From NCBI RefSeq assembly GCF_900141755.1, contig NZ_LT670844.1, positions 2,108,001 through 2,172,000 on the forward strand: 64,000 nt of DNA, written 5' to 3'. The notes beneath the pieces are model-generated. The model saw only the letters and a program-made list of their open reading frames with translations, did not search any database and had not been told where the DNA came from. The DNA is from Bradyrhizobium lablabi (GTDB lineage: Bacteria; Pseudomonadota; Alphaproteobacteria; Rhizobiales; Xanthobacteraceae). Within the stretch, counting starts at the first letter, position 1. The number at the start of each line of letters is the position of its first letter. The position numbers were made by a program, and so were the translations under genes. This document shows positions 18,658-27,287 of the stretch, piece by piece.

Positions 18658-19533
18658 TCATCGGCCTTTGCCTGTCTCCGCTGCCCGGCGCGCATGAGGC
18701 ATCAGGAACGCCGTAAGAGACTCGAGGACGCTCGGCAAAGAACCAGGATCTATTGCGACGTCCTGGACGAACGCGGACCATTGTTGCTGCTTTGTGGGAT
18801 CGTTGGCGAAGGCGGGTGTGAGTCCATCAGGCCGTTCGGTCGGGATTTTAGTTTTTCGCCGTGTGAACGTTGCGGCGATGGCTCGTGCGAGCCGATCGTC
18901 CTTGAAGTCGTAGGTTCGCATCAGAATCCAGATATCGTAAAAGTCCTTGAGCCGAGTATTGGCAAGACCCAGTACGACCATCGCCTGAAACTTCTCGGCG
19001 ATGACTGTTTCTGGCGGATAGGCTTTCAAGTTCGGTGCCGGCTGATCCAGCAACACCGGCAGCTCAATCTCGTTCAAACCTGGTTCGGTCGCGTCGCCAT
19101 AACCGATGTCGATAACGACCCTGACCCGGGCTCCATCAACCGTTGCATAGGTCTTCAAACGCAGACCGCTATATCCGGAATCTTCGCGGACCTGGTCGAT
19201 AACGAGTTCGTTGATATTGAACACGACCGCATCGTCGGCCTTGATGGTGCAAATCTCGCGAAAAATCTTGAGCGTGAGTGCGGGATCGCTATCGCCGAAT
19301 CCAAGCAGATCGAGGTCGCGTGTCGGGCGATGCGGATCGTCAAGCCAATGCCGCATAAGCATGGCGCCTTTCAGGACGAAGCTGTCCCGGTGTTTGGTCG
19401 TGCTGAGACGATAGAGGAGCCGCTCGAGCGTATAGCGCACGAGCAGCAACTCGAAAGGCTGATTGCGTTCTTTCGCAAGATTGAGCAGTCGCGCGCGGAC
19501 CGAGGCGCCAATGTTTTGAAGCGGCTTACGCAT
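18658..19533 (-). CDS. abiEii: AbiEii-type nucleotidyltransferase toxin
   Basis: 291 aa. The minimal nucleotidyltransferase fold is visible: VLKGAMLMRHW (53-63) and RPTRDLDLLGFG (69-80), whose two Asp residues are the metal ligands, then EKFQAMVVLG and NTRLKDFYDIW. AbiEii toxins transfer NTPs to targets such as tRNA 3' ends and arrest growth on phage infection. The ATG at 19533 overlaps the AbiEi stop by 8 nt, the standard coupled arrangement, so I reject the longer reading to 19605. It is convergent with the SIR2 remnant. No damage is seen and the toxin should be active. Confidence 0.92.
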   Translation of the reverse strand: MRKPLQNIGASVRARLLNLAKERNQPFELLLVRYTLERLLYRLSTTKHRDSFVLKGAMLMRHWLDDPHRPTRDLDLLGFGDSDPALTLKIFREICTIKADDAVVFNINELVIDQVREDSGYSGLRLKTYATVDGARVRVVIDIGYGDATEPGLNEIELPVLLDQPAPNLKAYPPETVIAEKFQAMVVLGLANTRLKDFYDIWILMRTYDFKDDRLARAIAATFTRRKTKIPTERPDGLTPAFANDPTKQQQWSAFVQDVAIDPGSLPSVLESLTAFLMPHARRAAETGKGR

Positions 19534-20173
19534 CCACCGTGAGCGCCTCCAGACGGGGCTGTACGACTTTTTCCCAAATTCCTGCGTCGACCGCAAATTT
19601 GGCAATTTCCGCCGGAGTGGCTTTGCGAAGTCGAAGTGCGTCTTTCATGGCTTGGGTCGCGTTTGCAAAGCCTGTCGCCGAATTATAGAACGCTTTTTGA
19701 TATTTGCCGCTCTTGAATAGGTCAACGATCGTTTTGGCTGGCGAGTAGATTTTGACAGACACGTCTTCGATGAGATGGTGCTCTACGCCCTTATCAAACT
19801 CCTTGTATCCGAAACGCGTAATTTGGATGCGCGGACGCGTAATCTTGGGACGCCAGTCGCGCGGACCGATGGCCATCCATACATAGGGAGGGATGCGGTC
19901 CGTCAGCTCGTGGAAGGCAAGCGCGGAGTCGTAGCAAATGATGCCGTTTGGAACGAGTTTCGCAGCGACGGCGAGCGAGTGATTACCGTCAAGCGAGGCA
20001 TCGGGCAGTTGATAAAGGCCGCGGCTGAGCTGGTTAAGGGCTCCCTTCTCCTCCATGCGTGAGATGGTGGCGGCTGTGATGCCTTCTTTTAGAAATTCGG
20101 ACAGCCGCATCATGCCCCGCTTGTGAAGCAGCGAAGTCGCCCGATCTTCTTGGCGTGGCAGCTCCTTTTCCAT
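19526..20173 (-). CDS. abiEi: AbiEi-type antitoxin / transcriptional autoregulator
   Basis: 215 aa. The N-terminal winged helix-turn-helix (about 10-65: MMRLSEFLKEGITAATISRM, LNQLSRGLYQLP) binds the operon promoter. The C-terminal domain (ALAFHELTDRIPPYVWMAI, VYSPAKTIVDLF-like segment) neutralises the toxin. AbiE is a type IV toxin-antitoxin system that also gives abortive phage infection. The ATG at 20173 is preferred over an upstream TTG at 20191. A probable operator lies directly upstream. Confidence 0.92.
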   Translation of the reverse strand: MEKELPRQEDRATSLLHKRGMMRLSEFLKEGITAATISRMEEKGALNQLSRGLYQLPDASLDGNHSLAVAAKLVPNGIICYDSALAFHELTDRIPPYVWMAIGPRDWRPKITRPRIQITRFGYKEFDKGVEHHLIEDVSVKIYSPAKTIVDLFKSGKYQKAFYNSATGFANATQAMKDALRLRKATPAEIAKFAVDAGIWEKVVQPRLEALTVDA

Positions 20174-20182
20174 GAAACTGAT

Positions 20183-20232
20183 ATGATACAAAACATTGAA
20201 AAAGTCAATACATTGAATAGGATATGTATCAT
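20183..20232 (-). promoter_or_regulatory. probable AbiEi operator
   Basis: AT-rich promoter region with a perfect 8-bp inverted repeat, ATGATACA (20183-20190) and TGTATCAT (20225-20232). Between the arms lie two direct copies of ACATTGA. AbiEi proteins repress their operon by binding inverted repeats upstream of the gene, so this is the expected operator position. The arms lie immediately upstream of the abiEi ATG. Confidence 0.6.
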
Positions 20233-20422
20233 TACGGTTCTTAAGCCATTGATAAAACTCGTATTTACGACAACGAAAACAGCGTCACATTTCCTCACTG
20301 CCCGCTACCGCTAGTTTTACAATGACCTCGAACTACCAACTCTCAATTCCCATGTCGGCGCAGCGCTTAATCCCTTTTTATGCGACCGGTGACTCGACGG
20401 GATTGGCACATGGTATCGCAAC

Positions 20423-23400
20423 ATGGACCTTGAGACCTATTCACGATCGAAGCTCGCCGACTACGCGGCCCTCGCGGAGATCGTCGCGGCTATTCTAAAG
20501 GCGGCAATTTCGGCCTATCCGGAACCCCTTCGGTTGCAACAGGTCCAGCACCGGCCGAAAGACCCGGCGTCGTTAAAGAAGAAGCTAGAAGACCGTGGCC
20601 TCGCCGCAACCACCAGCCTCGAGAACGACATCAAGGATTTGGCCGGCTGCCGCCTTATCTTTTACACCAACTCCGATGTGTCGCACTTCCTACAGAGCGG
20701 CATCATTCAAGATAATTTCGATGTCGACTGGGATCGGACCAAAATTCATCATCCGGTTCCGGGGCAAACTGAACCCGACAATCTGTTTGTCTCTAACAAC
20801 TATGTCCTAAAGCTCAAGACCGCACGAACGATCTTACCCGAATATGCCCGTTTTGACGGACTCTGGTGCGAGGTTCAGGTGCAAACAACCCTGAACCACG
20901 CCTGGTCTGAAATGGCGCATGACATCATCTACAAGAAGCCTGCATTGGCCGGCTTCGGCGCGAAGCTCTTTGAAGCCATCGATCGACGTCTTCAAAAGAT
21001 AATGAATACCCATCTATTGCCGGCTGGCTACGAATTCCAAAAAGTTCTCGACGATTACGAACGTCTTCGGAGCGGCAAAGAACTGATCGACCGGGGAGCG
21101 CTCAAGACTCTCTCGGAATGCAGCGATAACAACGCCCGGTACGATTTGCTGGAACGATTTCGCGATTACGTCCTACCGAACTACGACGATCCGAAGAGCG
21201 TCTATCCGGAAATCAAAGAACGGCTTGTTGCGGCGGTCGCGGAGGCGCGTCTGACCAAAACACGCCCGCGCGAGACACCGTTCGGCAATTTTCCCGGCGT
21301 GGAAATCGGTCGGATCGTCGAGGTCACTTGTGACATTCTCGCACTGTATCGCTTCGTCGACATCGAACTTACTTTTAGCGCGATCTGTGACCTATTTAGG
21401 GGCGCTGAGAACGCCGATGAGCGCAAGCACCTGCTCGCGGCGGCCGAACGGCTGGCCCGAAACGACCTCGAAGTTTGGAAACAAGCCGGCCCCTACGTGC
21501 AAATTGTTCTGGTGGACACGATCGACGGGCTCGATCGTAGCCGATGGGAGCCCATCCGGCCGGTGTTGGTGGAGGTACTTGGCGAAGCACTCAAGAATGA
21601 GATTCAAGGGGTATCGAGTACATACAAGACGTTTACGTTATCTAGGGGCTCAACGCCGCCAAGCGAAGCACTTGCAGGCATGCGCGGCAAGGCTATCGAC
21701 CTCCTCAAGGAGCTCTACCGGACGGGTTCAGCCGATAGTGAGAAGCGCCAAGTCAAGCTGGCGATGTTGGAAGCGACGCGCCGGCCCATGAACGGCACGA
21801 GCTCCCAGGCACAACTTCAGTCCATTCTGGAGAACAGCCGCGTGATCGTAGACTTCTTCGCCGAAATTGCGCCCGGTGAGTCATACGAAATGCTGCAAAC
21901 GCTTGAACGCAGTCTGCTCTGGATGTACCGCCACAATCAGGGCACGGCCGGCACCGTTGAACCGGATGCGGCCGTTCTCGCGGCTCGTGACGCGCTCAAC
22001 GCGAGCATCCTCAAATTCCGGGACATTGCGAATACGAACAAGGGTTTTGTGGTCTACAAAACTTTGGTCGGCCATGAGTCGGTCTTTCCTCCAGCGTGGG
22101 AGGGCTCCGCTTTCGACGTAAAGGGGCAAACGCAATATCGAAAAGAGCGCATCGATGAACTGGTAGGCGATGTCACCGAGCAAAATGCCGAGGAGTGGCT
22201 AAATATCTTGAAGCGCTGCGCCGCGACGGAATCCGACGATCTCGCGACATTTCCCAGTCTCGGAGAATTCTTGCAGAAGCTAAGCGAGACCAAACCGCTC
22301 ATTGTGCTCGGATTTGTTGATCGGCTGGGCGATCGCCTGACCGGCTTTCTTGGCGTTATGTTGAGCGGGCTGGCGAAAAGTCATCAACGTGCGGCACTAG
22401 ATGCGAGGATTGCGGAATGGCTTGCGCAAGAGAAGCATTTGGCCGAAATGGCGCATTATATCCAATTCGCGCCGGGATTTGATGGGGAGTTGCTGCGGAA
22501 GATCCTGATGGTTGGGATCAAGAGAGACGATGATGCTGTGGTCGTCCAGGTTATGGCCTCCTTTGCCAGACGATACGCCGATGCACAGGAAGGGACCATC
22601 ACGACGATCTTCATGGCAGCGGTCCAGTACTTTACGGCGCGGAAGGACGCCCGTTGGGTCAACCTCGTGTGGTACATACCAAAAGAGCGGTCGCCGCTCC
22701 GTAAGCTTGATGCTGGGCAAGTGGACGCAATTCTCGAGAGCCTCGTGCATCTTCAGAGTATCGAGACTCATGGTGAGTGGGTATTGGCCAGTTTGGCGGA
22801 GAAGTATCCGGAAACGGTTTTCGATTTCTTCGTCGCGCGCTTGCAATACAAGGAGACGCGTGAGGAAGGCGAACGGTATGAGGACATTCCCTTTCAATTC
22901 GAATGTCTCCAGAAGTCGTTCGTCCGCATCGCCGAGCATGCGGTTGCGACTGTCCGCAAACGGTTCGTGAGCGGAGATTCGATGTTTCAGTTTCGCGGGG
23001 GACGCTTGCTGGCGATCAGCTTCCCCAATTTCGCTGAGCCCGTCCGTCGCAAATTGTTGTCCCTCGTTGAGACCGGCCATCGCGCAGACATCGAGTTCGT
23101 TCTGCGTGTGCTCACTAACTATCATGGACAGACTTTTCTGCACGAAATCTGTAAGGCCATCGTAAAGGCCCTGCCAGACGACGATCCTTTCCTCACTGAC
23201 GTCGAGATCATTCTTGAAAGCACCGATGTCCTGACCGGTGAATTTGGACGGGTACACGCCTATACGGCCAAGAAGCAGGAAGTCGCGGATTGGCTCGCGG
23301 ACCCCGACGCGCGAGTAAAGGCTTTTGCCAAACGCTATGCGCTGCTTCTTGATCGTCAGATTTCAGCCGAACAGAGACGCGCAGAGGAGAGCATCGAGTT

Positions 23401-23446
23401 GCGCAAGCGGACATACGGTGAGCCCGACGACAAAGAGAAATCTTGA
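20423..23446 (+). CDS. RelA/SpoT-domain protein with large helical C-terminal region
   Basis: 1007 aa. Residues 1-200 match a RelA/SpoT nucleotide-pyrophosphokinase domain: HRPKDPASLKKKLEDRG (43-59), NDIKDLAGCRLIFY (68-81, with Asp72 as metal-ligand candidate), and CEVQVQTTLNHAWSEMAHD (149-167, with Glu150 as catalytic candidate). The usual GYRSxH nucleotide loop is missing and reads SNNYVLKL. Residues 210-1007 are helical, without transmembrane segments, and have a HEAT-like look. The domain order resembles toxic or defence-type RelA homologues rather than housekeeping Rel. It is divergent from abiE across 250 nt, has its own promoter region, and no clear RBS precedes the ATG. Target and activity are unknown. 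Confidence 0.8.
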   Translation: MDLETYSRSKLADYAALAEIVAAILKAAISAYPEPLRLQQVQHRPKDPASLKKKLEDRGLAATTSLENDIKDLAGCRLIFYTNSDVSHFLQSGIIQDNFDVDWDRTKIHHPVPGQTEPDNLFVSNNYVLKLKTARTILPEYARFDGLWCEVQVQTTLNHAWSEMAHDIIYKKPALAGFGAKLFEAIDRRLQKIMNTHLLPAGYEFQKVLDDYERLRSGKELIDRGALKTLSECSDNNARYDLLERFRDYVLPNYDDPKSVYPEIKERLVAAVAEARLTKTRPRETPFGNFPGVEIGRIVEVTCDILALYRFVDIELTFSAICDLFRGAENADERKHLLAAAERLARNDLEVWKQAGPYVQIVLVDTIDGLDRSRWEPIRPVLVEVLGEALKNEIQGVSSTYKTFTLSRGSTPPSEALAGMRGKAIDLLKELYRTGSADSEKRQVKLAMLEATRRPMNGTSSQAQLQSILENSRVIVDFFAEIAPGESYEMLQTLERSLLWMYRHNQGTAGTVEPDAAVLAARDALNASILKFRDIANTNKGFVVYKTLVGHESVFPPAWEGSAFDVKGQTQYRKERIDELVGDVTEQNAEEWLNILKRCAATESDDLATFPSLGEFLQKLSETKPLIVLGFVDRLGDRLTGFLGVMLSGLAKSHQRAALDARIAEWLAQEKHLAEMAHYIQFAPGFDGELLRKILMVGIKRDDDAVVVQVMASFARRYADAQEGTITTIFMAAVQYFTARKDARWVNLVWYIPKERSPLRKLDAGQVDAILESLVHLQSIETHGEWVLASLAEKYPETVFDFFVARLQYKETREEGERYEDIPFQFECLQKSFVRIAEHAVATVRKRFVSGDSMFQFRGGRLLAISFPNFAEPVRRKLLSLVETGHRADIEFVLRVLTNYHGQTFLHEICKAIVKALPDDDPFLTDVEIILESTDVLTGEFGRVHAYTAKKQEVADWLADPDARVKAFAKRYALLLDRQISAEQRRAEESIELRKRTYGEPDDKEKS

Positions 23447-23691
23447 TCTTGCAATGCTGGTGCTGAATGACCGTACGATCTGACAAAACTTGAGAGACTG
23501 TTGAACGCTCTGTTTGAAGAGGCCTCGCTTTTAGGCGAATCGGCTCTCCCGGCACTGTCGCAACGGGACAGCTTATGAATGGACCGTATTGGCGGTCCTG
23601 GCGCATGACAGCGCGCATAAACCCTCGAGCGCAACGCCATCTGTGTAAACATGCTGATAGACGCCGTCGTTGCGAGATATCCTCATCTCGA

Positions 23692-24285
23692 TCAGGACAA
23701 GTTCCATATGGGCTTACCGGGGCCACTTGATCCCGGAAATTGATAGCCCAACTGCGTTACGGTATTCACGACTGCACAGGCCAACTCGGCGACATGCCGC
23801 TGCAATTGCTTTAAGGCGGCAATGTTGATTGGAGTTTCAAAGACGCCACGCTTTTTGTCGACGTAAAGCGGAAGAGAACGTCCTTGCTCGTCAGGCACTC
23901 TCCATGAACCGTGGCAAATCGTGTTTCGCCAAACGGAAGCTTCACGGAGTTGCTTCAGCAAATCATCCAGATACGGAGGCGCGTCTTGATGTTTTCGTGC
24001 TGAGCTACCGTAGGAATCAATAAGGCCACCGAGCGGATCTTCAAGCGCCCTTTCTAGAGTAGGACGCCATTTTGCGTATTCGGATTCTATTTGATCGGGA
24101 AGAATTTGACGTGTTGCAGTGAAAGCAAATATCGCTTTTCCTAGAACCTCTTCAAGGAATCCGAAAGTACCGATGGCGCGTCCCAGCGTCTCCCAAAATG
24201 CGGCGTCATGCCGATGGGTTGGAAAATTCTCAGGTATCCGATCGATATCGACAGTAAACCTTTTGATCTCAGCTTCGTTCGTCAT
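23692..24285 (-). CDS. HEPN-like hypothetical protein
   Basis: 197 aa, mostly helical. WRNTICHGSW at about 119-128 gives an R-x4-H motif (Arg120, His125), the active-site signature of HEPN-type ribonucleases, and it sits in a helical context (LGRAIGTFGFLEEVLGKAI earlier). No partner antitoxin is obvious. The ATG at 24285 is preferred over an upstream TTG at 24294. It is convergent with the RelA/SpoT gene after a 245-nt spacer in which I see no gene. The HEPN assignment is an inference from one motif. Confidence 0.6.
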   Translation of the reverse strand: MTNEAEIKRFTVDIDRIPENFPTHRHDAAFWETLGRAIGTFGFLEEVLGKAIFAFTATRQILPDQIESEYAKWRPTLERALEDPLGGLIDSYGSSARKHQDAPPYLDDLLKQLREASVWRNTICHGSWRVPDEQGRSLPLYVDKKRGVFETPINIAALKQLQRHVAELACAVVNTVTQLGYQFPGSSGPGKPIWNLS

Positions 24286-24492
24286 ATTGACCAATTTCTT
24301 TTCGGTCGTGTCTCTAACCCGACTCCATCCTCGGGTGGCGTCAACTGATGCATATCACGACCAAAAGCGGGAAGGATCATTTTTACAAACCTTTGGGTCA
24401 CTTTCGGCACAAATCGAAGCTGCCACCCGTCGCTTTGCCCACCATGAGAGGATCGCCGAACGAGCGTCAAACACGGTACCGAGCCAGGTATC

Positions 24493-24900
24493 TCACAACC
24501 CGAGGATCGACTTGAGTTTGTTGTATGCTCTCGCAACAACCGCTCGGACTCGGCTACCCCATGACCGCCGCTTGGCATCAACTGCTGCGTGCCGGGCTAT
24601 CTGGCCACGCATAACCGACCCTGCCAGAGCGTCTGAGAAGGCAGGAAGCCACTCGACGCGCCCAGCGGTGATGAAATAGTGTGATTTACATGGAGCATCG
24701 CAAACCGCGATAGATGGCCGCACCGTAGCCATCCCGCCCTCCGATGTTACTTGATGGCTGTCTGGCACTAAGAACATCACTCGATGTCCGCATCCACATG
24801 CGCACAGCAGAGCGGCAACTTCGAATTCTTTGCTGTGATACACAACGCCAGCGCTTGGCTGCTTGGGAATGCGCTCTACAGCTTGGTAGACGAAACTCAC
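24493..24900 (-). CDS. DUF6527 family zinc-binding protein
   Basis: 135 aa. CACGCG (33-38) and CDAPCKSH (67-74) supply clustered Cys/His ligands, with the intervening VRPSIAV segment. This is the pattern of DUF6527 proteins, which I associate with prokaryotic ubiquitin-like operons (E2-, ThiF- and JAB-like genes). None of those partners is present here, so this is an orphan. A helical basic tail follows (about 100-135). The neighbouring gene on the opposite strand starts within a few nucleotides. Function unknown. Confidence 0.7.
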   Translation of the reverse strand: MSFVYQAVERIPKQPSAGVVYHSKEFEVAALLCACGCGHRVMFLVPDSHQVTSEGGMATVRPSIAVCDAPCKSHYFITAGRVEWLPAFSDALAGSVMRGQIARHAAVDAKRRSWGSRVRAVVARAYNKLKSILGL

Positions 24901-24902
24901 TT

Positions 24903-25648
24903 AGCCCCTCCTTCCGCAACTATCTCAAGCATCGCGGTATCGAAGATGTAGCACGTTGCGTCGTCGAGGCGATCAAGAAGCTGGAAGTGCTGCTTGAACC
25001 TGATGACCGCCATCACAGCATTGAAGGCGTTGAGCTCGGTGATCTGGGCCTGTCTGCGGTATCCGCCCGCTGGAGCTTCACACAGCACGGAAGATTTTTA
25101 ACGAGGAAGGATATGCGGATGTCATGATGGCGCTTAATGGCGTCAGTCAGATGTGGCTTTTTGCCTTATACGAGTTTCTGCGTACCTGGCGGCAACGCGC
25201 GATGCAGCTACTTCAGCTCGCAGACCAGTACGCGAAGACCAAACCTGCAAAGCAGAAGGCATTCCTTTCCAAAACCCTTGCTGACGCGAAGGGGAAGGAA
25301 AAGCATATTTTCTCGGGGAGTTCTTTTTATTCACACCACATTTCAAGAATCGCGGATACTGATTTTGTGGCTTCCATAAAAGCCTACTACGACAAGACTG
25401 ACGGGTGGTTCGGCTTTATTGAAGAGCTGCGTATGAACCTCGCTAAACACGAGGTGCCGAAGAAGCGGGGGATGGTTACTGAAATGCCGGGTTACGCTCG
25501 CATGGGCCTGGTGACAGGCACATTGTATTGGCAATTCATCGACGCTCAGGGCGGACTTCAGAAACTGGACCGGCGAGAAGCGGCGAACTTTTTTCTCGAC
25601 ATTCAAGTGCCCGATTACGATGACGATAGGGACGAACTGCTAGAGTAA
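24903..25648 (+). pseudogene. helical hypothetical gene, frameshifted in a T-run
   Basis: Two frames join into one plausible protein of about 248 residues. Frame one covers 24903 to about 25099 (FRNYLKHRGIEDVARCVVEA...). Frame two runs from about 25100 to 25648 (NEEGYADVMMALNGVSQMW...). Adding one T to the T5 run at 25095-25099 makes the reading continuous (HGRFFNEEGYADV). The downstream part has its own ATG at 25124 and could be made alone as 174 aa. There is no start codon near 24903 in frame one, so the N-terminus is unclear. The protein is helical, with no known motif, and is followed 3 nt later by a DUF3800 gene start. Confidence 0.5.
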
Positions 25649-25651
25649 CAG

Positions 25652-25882
25652 TTGCACATATTTATCGACGAGACCGGCACCTTCACCGGAATTGGACAGC
25701 CGCTTAGCATCTCCATGATCGGAGCGCTGATTGTCCCTGACGCGCGCCTGCGTAGTTTGGAGCGGGAATACGGCAAGCTGCGCAAATATCTGCCGACCGA
25801 AAATGGTGAGGTGAAAGGCAAACGTCCACCCGTAGCCGCCTCGGCGTACTGGTCGATCGCAACGATGATTGCCTGGAAGTGA
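25652..25882 (+). pseudogene. truncated DUF3800 protein
   Basis: Starts with TTG 3 nt after the preceding stop, which suggests coupling. HIFIDETGTF (residues 2-11) is the DUF3800 opening motif, whose Asp/Glu are predicted RNase H-like metal ligands. SISMIGALIVPD and EREYGKLRKYLP fit the family. After NGEVKG (about residue 57) homology ends and the frame runs into unrelated sequence to a stop at 25882. DUF3800 proteins are normally 200-300 aa, so only the N-terminal quarter remains. Confidence 0.6.
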
Positions 25883-25950
25883 AAATAGCACCACCCTTCC
25901 CGTACCGCGATGTCACGGGCTTTTGCCAATTGGCTTTGTGGTCGTGCCAT
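25828..25950 (-). pseudogene. 5' part of a small hypothetical gene at a recombination junction
   Basis: On the minus strand an ATG at 25950 opens a reading that starts MARPQSQLAKARDIAV and continues REGWCYFHFQAIIVAIDQY, which looks like genuine small-protein sequence. After about 41 residues it runs antisense through the DUF3800 fragment to 25615. The gene therefore appears to have lost its 3' end where the DUF3800 gene lost its own, placing a junction near 25825. Function unknown. Confidence 0.35.
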
Positions 25951-26121
25951 TTTAGAAGCCCTACCAACTTCGCCCTCCAGAGCCCCGAGCCTGCGCGCCG
26001 GCTGCTGGCGCCCCACCCGGACGCGCATGTGTTCGATTTCTTGCCTGACGAAATCGAGGACTGGCATTTTTGGCCCCGTGGCTAGAGCCGCTACTGGTTG
26101 GTGTTCCGTCTTTCCGAGCCC

Positions 26122-26745
26122 CTATTCCTTCCAAACCACCAGTACGTCGAACCCCTCCGTGAATTTCTTTGGCTCCGGGAGCATTTTCGCTATTCGGGCG
26201 AATAACTCCTCAAGAGCTTTTATACAGGCCTCCGCGTCGGCCAGGCTTATGTTGTCTAGCTTGTGGAAGAACGCGTCCCCAAACTTGGTATTCGTCGGGA
26301 CCGAATACCTCGCCTTCCAGATCACGACCTCTGACAGCCATGCGAGCAGTTTCGTTTCCGGCGCGCTGAAGGTCACACCGGCGTCTTTCGCCAGCTCCAG
26401 CAGATCGTGGCTCTTCAGGCTTTGGGAGAGCTTGTCGGCCCCAATGAGACCAGGGTCGTTGTGGACCATGACCCCCTTGAGGAGATTCTCTAACGCCGAG
26501 CCGAACAGACTGAAGGCTGGCAGCATGTCAGGGTGCGGATGGCTTACCGGGGCTTTGCCCTCTTCCCCAATCTCCTCCAGCGCTTTTTTATAAGCATGGT
26601 CGTAAAGCCGAAGGTCAGGAAGGTCCGCGTTGTACAAAATCAATGCGGCGCGCTTCAGTTTATCGGCCTTGCCGAGCCAGTGGTGCCATTCTTGGTAGTA
26701 CTTGAAATTCTGCCGAAGGAACGAGTCTTCTGGTTGGTTGGACAT
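26122..26745 (-). CDS. HEPN-like helical protein
   Basis: 207 aa, all-helical and soluble. FGSALENLLKGVMV (about 82-95), then SQSLKSHDLLELAKDAG, and later LSEVVIWKARYSVP resemble HEPN-superfamily proteins that lack the catalytic R-x4-H. Such proteins often pair with nucleotidyltransferases or act as RNA-binding modules. It starts MSNQPEDSF at 26745. There is no adjacent partner on this strand, and the next gene upstream is a membrane protein. Function unresolved. Confidence 0.65.
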   Translation of the reverse strand: MSNQPEDSFLRQNFKYYQEWHHWLGKADKLKRAALILYNADLPDLRLYDHAYKKALEEIGEEGKAPVSHPHPDMLPAFSLFGSALENLLKGVMVHNDPGLIGADKLSQSLKSHDLLELAKDAGVTFSAPETKLLAWLSEVVIWKARYSVPTNTKFGDAFFHKLDNISLADAEACIKALEELFARIAKMLPEPKKFTEGFDVLVVWKE

Positions 26746-26888
26746 TGATCACCGCATTATTAGAACGCCCGTCCTGCGGACCTTTCAACAAGCCCAACCC
26801 ACCCGATGGCTGGATCTCGATTCTGGCCCTGATGAAAGACACGGGGCTACAACACCCATTGTGCTTGAGGCCGCGACCCAGCGGCCCA

Positions 26889-27287
26889 TCAGAGCCAGAA
26901 GAAGCGTAAGGCAATCGCCAGAACGGCCAGAAGCAGTATTCCGACCGACAGGTATAGCAATCCGATCCCCCGTTGGAGGGGCTTCATATCGAAGCCCGAG
27001 ATATTGTTTTGAAGAACCGCAAGCCTGAGTTTGACGTGACCGTTCGAGATATCAATATATCCAATCACGGCGATGATGAACCCCGCCGCGAACGCTGCAA
27101 TAACTAAACCGATGTGCTTGAGCTGAGTATTCGTGCCGTAGTCTTCGAGTTGATAGAGGCAAGCCAGCTTTGCACCACTGTGTGCAACCAGCAATGAATT
27201 GGCTCCCCCCTGAAGAAGGTCGTGCCAGTCGTCGATGTCGGCCCTTACCTCAGCCTTGGCTGCGGCAAGTTTTTCCCCTTCGTCCAT
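26889..27287 (-). CDS. two-helix membrane protein
   Basis: 132 aa. An acidic-amphipathic N-terminal part is followed by two transmembrane segments (about 62-80, HIGLVIAAFAAGFIIAVIGY; and about 108-130, GLLYLSVGILLLAVLAI). An excellent RBS (GGGAGGAGCAA before the ATG) supports the start. It is the last intact gene before the tRNA scars. A small membrane protein beside HEPN-like and defence-type genes could be an effector, but nothing in the sequence proves it. Confidence 0.7.
   Translation of the reverse strand: MDEGEKLAAAKAEVRADIDDWHDLLQGGANSLLVAHSGAKLACLYQLEDYGTNTQLKHIGLVIAAFAAGFIIAVIGYIDISNGHVKLRLAVLQNNISGFDMKPLQRGIGLLYLSVGILLLAVLAIALRFFWL

Noticed and set aside
24897..25088. Minus-strand 63-codon ORF whose stop overlaps the DUF6527 ATG as ATGA
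   Set aside because: It is antisense to the N-terminal frame of the helical gene 24903-25648, which reads as better protein and joins the next frame with one added T. The overlap may be chance. Kept only as an alternative.
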